A stretch of 64,000 nt of DNA, taken from contig OX377204.1 in NCBI GenBank assembly GCA_947396885.1, positions 5,022,001 to 5,086,000 on the forward strand, written 5' to 3'. The translations under genes and the position numbers were made by a program. Below, piece by piece: positions 51,501 through 60,500 of the stretch. Below the pieces are notes generated by a model that saw nothing but the letters and a program-made list of their open reading frames with translations, was not told the origin of the DNA and ran no database searches. Source of the DNA: Heligmosomoides polygyrus polygyrus (taxonomy: Eukaryota; Nematoda; Chromadorea; Rhabditida; Heligmosomidae). Each line of letters begins with the position of its first letter. Position 1 is the stretch's first letter.

Positions 51501-54500
51501 TTGTCACTAGTTTGTCAACTGTTGTAGTTGTCGACGGGCGTCCATGTATAGGCGACATGTCACCGATGTCGCGCAAAGGACGTTCAGGTTGAGAAGAGGT
51601 GTCACCGATGTCGCGCAATGCAGGTCCGGCTTGAGAAGGCGTCACCGACGTCGTTCATCAGGTGCCTGGGTTTAGAAGTGGTGTCACCGATGTCGCGCTA
51701 GGGGTTCCGGATTCACACGACGTGTCAACGATGTCGCGCAAACCACGTCCGACTTGAGAAGACATGTCACCGACGTCGCTCATCAGGTGCCTGCATTCAG
51801 AAGAGGTGTCACCAATGTCGCGAAGGGCCTTCCAGATTCAGACGACGTGTCACCGATGTCGCGCAAAGCACGTTCGGGTTGAGAACACATGTCACTGACG
51901 TTGTTCAACAGGCCACCGGGTTTGGAAGAGGTGTCACCGCTGTCGCGCGAGGATTCCGGATTCAGACGACGTGATACCAGTGAAGGTGGGACCAGTAATT
52001 GGGGACCGGTGAAGGATGGGGTTCCAGTAAGGGGGAGCGGTAAAGGGTTGACCAATAAAGGAGGGACCAGTGAAGGTGAGACCAGCAATGGGGCCGGTAA
52101 GGGGGGGGGGGGGGAAGCAGCGAAGGGGACCGGTGAAGGGGGGGGGGAGGGGTCCAGTGAAGATGGGACCGGTGAGGAAGGGACCAGTAATGGGGACCGG
52201 TGAAGGGGGGGGGGGGGGGGGGAGTGGTCCGGTGAAGGGTGGAAGCAGGGGGAGGGGTCCAGTGAAAGGGGGACGGTAGAATGTTGACCAGTGAAGAGGG
52301 GACCAGGTGAAGGGGAGACCGCTGAGGAAGGGACCAGCAATGGGCACCGGTGAGGTAGTGGGGGGGGGGGGGGGGGGGGGAAGGGGCCAGTGAAGGGCGA
52401 CCGGAAAAGGGTTGATGAGTTAAAAGGGGATCAGTGAGGGTGGGACCAGTAATGGGGATCGGTGAAGGATAGGATAACCAGCGAAGAGGGGACAAAGGGA
52501 GGTCCAGTGAAGGTGGTTGCAGTAGGGACCGACGAAGGGGAGGGGAACCAGTGAAGGGTGAACCGGAAATGGGCTGACAATAAAGGGAAACCAGTGATAA
52601 GGGACCAGTTGAAGGGGGTCCAGTGAAAGTGGTGGGCCTGCTTTGTCCTATTCCGCTATACCATTCTATATAGCAAAACCAGTTTTTTAATGAATGAGAG
52701 AAGGCTTAAAGAGGAGAAGAAGACGTTTGGGGTGTTCTATACTCCGAGTTTGGGGCGAAGCCCCAACCAGACGTTTGGCGGCCGGCAGGCCGTTGAACGT
52801 CTGGGGTATAAATAAATGAGTTTTTTATCCTAAATCATTCCATCTCAGGGAAAGCCGCTCATACCGTTCGGCAGACGTTTTCCAGTTTTTTTTTCCAAAA
52901 AACACATGTGGATGTCGCTCAAATTGTTCTAGCCGACCTTCTCCAGGGCTGCGTAAACTCATACTGTCGAGTCATCATGCTTCACGAATGAATTTAAAGT
53001 GGGACCTTCTGCGGCAAAGGCATCCCGTAACCTCAGTAGCGCTTTTGGGACGTCCTTGTCCTTGCGAACGAACCGTCGAAGCAAATCCGGAGATGAATAC
53101 ACATACGTCAGCAGATGACGTACATTGTAGTACGGTAGCAAGCCATTTGGAGAGAATAGGTGAGGTAGGTGAAGAAGATGTCGAAGTGGCTGGCACGTTT
53201 CGACACTTGCTCCAACCTGCCAGTTCGCTTCAAAAATGAGCTGTTGTGAGCCGCATTATAACTGCAGATGAGAAATGGGCCCGTTACGATAACAGGAAGC
53301 TAGGATTTGTGTGGGTAGATAAGGATGCTCCTCCAACATCCTTTCCTAAACAGGACCTTCATCCTAAAGGAGTTACTTTGTGGTTTGTAAAGGCGTAATC
53401 CATTAGAGCTTTTGCAACCTGGTCAGGCGGTCATTGCAGAGTCTTGCCGCTGTGAATTAAACCGAATGTAGAAGAAGCTGCAAAAATTGCGGCCGTTGCA
53501 GGACAACGCAACGCCATACACCTCACAAATCGCTCAGCGAAAATTGACCCATTCAGGTATCGAACTTCTTCCTCACCCACCATATTCTCCCAACCCTTCC
53601 TCCAGTGACTCTGACTCTTTCCCAGCTCTTAGCTGAGGACACAGGGGACATAGCCTCCGTATCCAGCCTCAAAAAGCGCATTCTAAAGTCTTTCAAGGTT
53701 CCTTTATGACCCGAGTTGTCAAAACTTGGAACGAGCTACCCTCAACACTAATTCACTGTCTTCCTAAGACATTTAATTGCAAGTTAAAAACATTGCTGAA
53801 ACAAAAAGGTCTTTTGTGATAAGGACTGCAGCCTTTTCAGGATATAGTAAATCAGAAAATAAAACAGAATTTTGCATTTTAAGTGATTCATTTAAAAACA
53901 AGTATTAAAGACAAAAAAGTTAAATCAATAGAAGAAAGAAATTCTTATTAAACGATCATATTTACAGTAATCAGTCTACTTCATAATGCTTAGTGCAAAC
54001 GTTATACTGCACCGTGCTTGGATAGCAAATATTTCTCTTCCTCCTCTGCTTTTCTTTTTTTTTAAGTACAAATCCGAATTCGGAAAAAGCAATTTCCGCT
54101 TTATGCAAACGAAGGAAGAAGTCACTTTAGCTAATCTTTCAAAAACCCGAGTTTGGTGCAACCTTTTGTGCTAACTGATTCTGTATCACTTTTTGACTAA
54201 ATAGCTTCTGTGCTTTGCTTTTGCCAATCTTAAAAAAGCCAACTTTCGCTGCACTCTTTTGTGAATTTATTTTGTGCCTCTTTTGGCTTAATAAATGTTC
54301 TGTTCTGTTCTGTTCTGTTCCTGATTCTCATTTGCATCAGAAGGAATTCGTTAATTTGGTTTTTATTGTAAAGGATTAGATTCATTACCTGTTCATCGGT
54401 AAAGACGTATAGACGTTGGGGTTTTTACTTTGAAAAGTTGTGATTAAACTGGGTTATACCAGTTTGAAGTAAGCGGTCCGTTTCGGCGATTAACTTTGCG

Positions 54501-57500
54501 ACAGCCTAATATTACACTACACTACTCTTTCATTTATTTCTAAGTACGCAATTTTTGTTCAGTCTTCTGTGTGATATCTGCTGAGCAGCTGCATAAGAAA
54601 GTTCTCTCATCTATTACAGCTGCAGTTCATAGTGCTATCCAAACTTCTGGGCGCGTGTAGCGCAGTCGGAGGAGGCGTCGACTGTCGCCTGCACCCGATA
54701 CCAGGTTCCTGGTTCGGATTTCCCGCCCAGGCCAACCAAGCCTTCCATTCCTCCGGGGTCGGTGAATGGGTACCAGACTTGTCTGGGAAGGATAAAGCAC
54801 TGACTTGTTCATCGGCTGGCCACCGCAAGTCATTGTATGACCAGATACACATTCGACGATATCCCGTAGAAGTAGAATGCGTGGCGCATCCCAAAAAGGA
54901 TTGAGTAACGCCATCCTTTATCCTTATCCTTTATCCAAACTTCTGCTCTCCATTTTGTTACTAAAATTGTTCGAAGCAAGACAGAACTGTTTTATTTTCA
55001 CTGACCTCACTTCAGGTGCAGTAATGAATAAATAAATGAATTTCCTTGTCACTTAAGTGTGAGTGGATTCATTAAAAAGTTAGATCACACAAGTCAGCAT
55101 TCTACTAGGAATCGGACATATGCAATATTTCTGTAAGAAATTCTTTTAGATATCTAATTAACCAGGATGAATTTAACAGTGTAATACAGCACCTTAGGTA
55201 TAGACCCTGTATATGAAGAGATAGAGGTCACAAGAACGCTTATTCGAGGATGTGGAAACGCAAAGTTCCGGTCTTACTAAGCTGTACATCATGAACTTAT
55301 CGGTGTCATTCAAGATACCCACGCGTACACTTCAGGATAAATTGATAAATTATAATTGAACAAATGTACCCTGTCACGTTTCCGCTCCATGCTCCATATT
55401 CTGACAGTGCCATCGACACCGGCCGTGATGAAGGAGCCATTCGGCAGAAAGGGGAACTGCGACGGGTAGCGCTGAAACAGAAAGGTGTGAAATTTTAGGA
55501 GAAAATAATAAAAATCGAGCATTATTGACTATTCTCTACTCTACCGAGTCTTAATTCAAGGCTGAAGGCCGCCGCATACTCTTGCGACAAGCGGCGAGCA
55601 ACGGGCGGCAAAACTCGTAAAGCGGGCCGCTCAGGCACACTCGCTCTTCCTGGCGGTAAGCGACGGAGATAAGGGCGCGGCATGCGGCAGAAATACTGTC
55701 CTCTTTCTAGTCGGGACCTACCGTTGCTATTCGCTCTCCCGCCTTCTGGATGCGCTTTAAAGCCCCCCCCCCCCCCCAGACTTCTGCGGAGTTGCCGCTG
55801 CCCTATCCTTCATCATAGGGCAGGGACGCAGAGCTCGCCGCCAGCGGCTTCTCTGCCCTATCCTTAACCACAGCGGCGAGCGGCGTTGCCGCAGAAGTCT
55901 GTGGGGGCCTTTAGCCGATCCCTGCCGCGGAATCATTTTTGCCGCTGCCGCCCTTTCAGCGCCGCCGCCGCTGTCGCCTAACAGCTTGCCGCAAAAGTGT
56001 GCGGCCGAGGCACGGCACCGCTCACCGTCAGCGGCAAGCTCTGCGTCACTGCGCTCTGGTTAGGGAAAGGGCCGGATTATGCCGCAAATGTGTGCGGACG
56101 CCTTTATGAAGTCTACAAAAACTCACCTTGACCACCGTGACAGCTCCTACATGCGCCATTGAACTGGACAGTTTCTTCCATTGGTCAAAGTTATCGCCGC
56201 GTTCAAAGACGAACATCGAGCGGTCGGAATACGCGGCGATGAAGGACTCGGGCGCCGAGGACGTCGAGCACAATGCTCGGACATCGGGATAGCTGAAACA
56301 TACGGCTTTTCCAAGTCGAAACAATGTCGCAGGGGATAGGGAAAGAAATCGCACCGTTTACCAGCACACTGACACTTCTTACAAGAACTTTTTCTTGAGT
56401 CATCCCTGCAAAGAGAAAAGAAGAGAGCATATGAGCCTTCTGTCGCCACTTACGTGTACCATTCTAGACCTAACTTGGCTTTGCACTTTTTCCCAGCTTA
56501 AGCAAAAGGAATTATTCCACCGGTTTGTCCGCACGTCGATCGGCGCAAAATTAGTGGCCGACCAACGTCCATAAAAGCGTATAGGATCAGTCGCAACTAC
56601 CCAAAGCGAATCTGGTGGCTTGGCTTTTCAGCAAGGGATCTACAACCGTAGACCCATTATTGCTGATCGATACTATTAATTTCGACCGTTAACTGATAGT
56701 GAGTAGTTGATTCAATTCAGTTTCCTTAAGCCTCATGGTGGGGGGGGGGTATGGCTGATAACGAGGATGTAAGCTGTTACAACGACGTTTGATTGCGATC
56801 AAAACTTCTAGCACTAGGCGGAGCTCGAACCTGCACCTCCTGCTGACCGGGCGGGAATGCTCTACGTCATTACACCATATGCACGGTTTGATCGAAATGA
56901 ACATGCGATTATGATGTCCGGTGAGTGCTCAGCACAGTTAAACTGCATCGATCACCCTCCAGCAATTATCAATATTATCGATTTTAGCCGAAAAGGAATC
57001 GATTGGAGTGGAAATCACTGGAATATTAACAGGATAGCGCTCAAAAATAGTGAGCAGCACCTATCCGGCAACCAATACTGGTCGATACTGCCGAATTCTG
57101 CGGTTAGTCGACTTTTATGAAGCATTTCCGTGGAGACAACATAATATTTGCGCAATTTCCAGTTCAAAACCCACTTCAGTGCAAATGCTGATGACATCGA
57201 ATTCCTATGACCTGTCGATCGTTACAGCGACTGCTTGTTATATGCCATTTTCAAGTTAAATTCGACATCGTTCAAATCAAACTGGACGGGTTTCAGTTCA
57301 AAATAAAAACCTTTCAAAACAAAAAGGACCTATTCTAAGCACGTCTGACGCATTTAAAATCAACTGAACGTCTTCCAAATCAAAACGAGCGTCCTCCAAA
57401 TTAAACTAGATCCTTTAGCACGGTTAGAATAATTTTTTATTTGAAGAAATTTAGTATTAAACGAATTCTATGAATTTTTGAAATATTTTCTTTGAAACCA

Positions 57501-60500
57501 ATCTGCAACCAATAAATACAACCACGGTTTCATAATTGATATGTAGATTCTTCATTTTCAAGGAAAAAGAATAGCTCAAGACTCATTGTAAAGTACAGGG
57601 AGAGGGCAATTTTTTGGATATTAAAAGAGCAGATTACGCCCGATAGTCGTTTAGCACGCTGCGATTTCTGATCTGATTGGTAGTATAAACGCGACCTTCT
57701 TGAAGCGGTGAAGTATGTGTATGCTTTCTATAACACACATGTTCTGTAGCACCGTTGAAAAGCAGGGTTTTCGCAATCAATCAAAGAAGAATCACGACGT
57801 CATAGACGGGCGCCTCTTTTTTGGCATTAAACAATGACGCCTTCATGCACCTTAAAAAGGCTACACACCGATATTTTATTTATTTGTTTGTTTTATACGA
57901 CAAGAAGACGTGCTCAACTCTCGGAAAAAAGAAAGTGAAACAATTATTTGCAGAAAACGAAAAAGAAAGAAAGAAGAGCTAGTAAAAACAAAAAAAAAGT
58001 GGCAGTGGGCCCCCTTCAGTACCCAAAAAAGACCTGCGTTAAAGACTTACCCACATAGGTCTTTCTGGCGTGTAATTTTAAAACCGGCTTTGATAATCGG
58101 GTTATTGAAAAACAAAAAGGGTATAAACTAAAATTAATTAAAACAGCGCATTTACATTTTGAGCGGGTGAATAAGACAATTTCAAAGAAAGCCATACTAA
58201 ATTTTCCTCTAAAAAAAAACTTTCTAAGAGAGTTTCTAGTCCAATCTCGAGAACGCCTAGCTTTGGAAGATGCTTAACCGTCAAACGTGCTTAGAAGATG
58301 GTCCAATTTAAGGTAAAAATAAAATATATAGATATTATTTCTTTCCTCTGCCTCTAGAAACAGTCAGTCCCGCTTCCATCTGTCCTTTCGTCTGTTCCCG
58401 CAACGTAAAACTAGTGGCCGCTAGGCCGGACTTACTGAATTATGAGAGGAAATTCAGCAGAAAACGGAGTGCGAGGTAAATGGAGCGCTGGTATAGGATT
58501 TCCGAAGCTACTAGAGAACGTCAGAACTGATACAACTAGGAAAAGGGTAAAATCGCACAGTTGGACTTGTAATCCCTTCCCTATTTCAATACAGCGTGTT
58601 TCAAAAAATGTATACACTGTTTGAAAAGTGATAACTTTGCTCACAATAAAGTTATTAAGGAGGATAAGGGCTCGTGTGAAAGCCCAAGAAAATAGAAATT
58701 TTTCGACGAATGAGCGCGATGAAATGCGCCATGAACTCGTCTGAAATTTTGCGTTATACGCTCGACTGATTGTGTTTCGCTCGAATACTCGTTTACCTCT
58801 CAACAAAGGGGTTGTGTCGATTGATTTAAACTTCTGTAAGGTTCAAAACTTAAAAAGACACTACGACTTGCAAAAAATGGAGGGTCTCCTAAAAAATTCA
58901 AGTGCTATTTGAAAGGTTTTTACATTCCTGCTAGTAAAGCTTTTGAAAACGTTTGAGACTCATATGAAAGCCAGGATGACGAGATTTCTGTGGCATGTTA
59001 ATAGTCAAGATTGCGCCATGCCCCGCCTGAAATCCTGCATTCCAGACTTGATTGATTATGCATGGGCTGAATACTCATTACAGTCTTGTTACTACTTGTC
59101 CAGATTAACCTATGCTGTACTTATTCAAACGTTTTCCGTCGCTCAGTAGCTTCAATTATGCCGATTAACCTCTCCATTCAACATGAATGCTGCTTCATCG
59201 GTCCATAGAATCCGTCCGAAAAATGGGGCTCCTGCTCACATTCAAATTGCGCAATCAATAAACTCGCGTCATGTGTTTTTCACGCGATTGTCAAGTTCTA
59301 AACGTTAAAAGAAGCACAACATAGGCTAATCTGATCAAGTAGTAATCAGATTGTAACAAGCATTCAGGCCATGCACAATCAGACGAGTCTGAAATGCAAG
59401 GTTTTAGGCGGGGGCATGGTGCATTCTTGACTATTTACACGCCACAGAAATTTCGCCACCCTGTACTCTCATTTGAGTCTCAAATGTCTTCAAAAGCTTC
59501 ATTACCAGCAATGTTAGAACCTTTCAAATAGCACCTGAATTTTTTAGGTCACCCTGCACTTTTCGCAAGCCATAGTATGATTTTAAGTTTTAAACCTTAA
59601 AAGAAGCACAAATCAACCAAACTGCCACTTTGTGGAGAAATTATAGTAAGCATTCAAGCGAAACGCAATCAATCGAGTGTAAAATGCGAGGTTCCAGACG
59701 AGGGCATGGCGCATTCAATACCGCTCATATGTCAGAAAATTTATATTTTCTTAAGCTTTCATACGAGCTACCTGACTTCTTCAGTATCTTTACTTTGAGC
59801 AGAGTTACCACTTTTCAAACAGTGTATACATCTTATTTGAGACACCCTGTGTTTTGCGCTAGAGCTCATACAGTAACGTGTCTGAGCGGCTTCCAAAAAT
59901 CAAACCCTGCTTTTCCCTCAAGGAAAAAATTCATTTTTTAAACACTCCAAATATTCAAGAAGTTAAAACCTCAATGAAAGCAAGAAATATGCAACAACTA
60001 CCCACTTTACGCCCTTTGGATGAATCTCGAGCAGCTCAGCTGTGCTCGCAACAGCTGGATCCATTCCGATGAACGCCGGGTGAGGCAGGCGGCATCGGAT
60101 CTGCATTTCGGCTTTGTCATATAGCCGTATGACTCCGTTAGTGCAACCAAGCTGAAACAAAGGAGGAACAAAATTTATGGAAAATGTCCAGAAAATAAAG
60201 AAAAATATCGAAAAGCAGGTGAGAAACACTGAGAGGCAACTCGAAGCGGTGGTCATAGTACGGTAAGTAAACTTACAACAACTGCATCCTTTGTGACAGA
60301 TAGACATAGCGGCACGCTTTGGTCGTCGAATCGGTAAGTCTTCACGTACTAAAACGAGTGCTGGTGACATATTTGTAAATAGGTAAATCATGGAGTCAGC
60401 TTTGTTGCGGAGACTAAGAGCTAGTCAGATCCTTTGGTTAAGCCACGCATTCCAAATTTTAATGAAATTGTGGAGATAGTTCCAAATGAAACCTAGAAGT

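Larger units (their letters stand above)
51377..52804 (+). mobile_element. Helitron-like non-autonomous element 2 with minisatellites
   Basis: Begins TCTACTATATATAAGCGAGA and ends GAACGTCTGG. Terminal hairpin CCAGACGTTTGGCGGCC, loop GGCA, GGCCGTTGAACGTCTGG; GGGGCGAAGCCCC lies just before it. Same ends as element 1 at 15986. Interior: a 58-bp GTGTCACCGATGTCGCGC-type tandem (51555-51970), then the GGGGACCAGTGAAGG array. Confidence 0.62.

Noticed and set aside
51555..51970. CRISPR-like direct repeats
   Set aside because: Units are contiguous with no unique spacers and sit in a eukaryotic mobile element.
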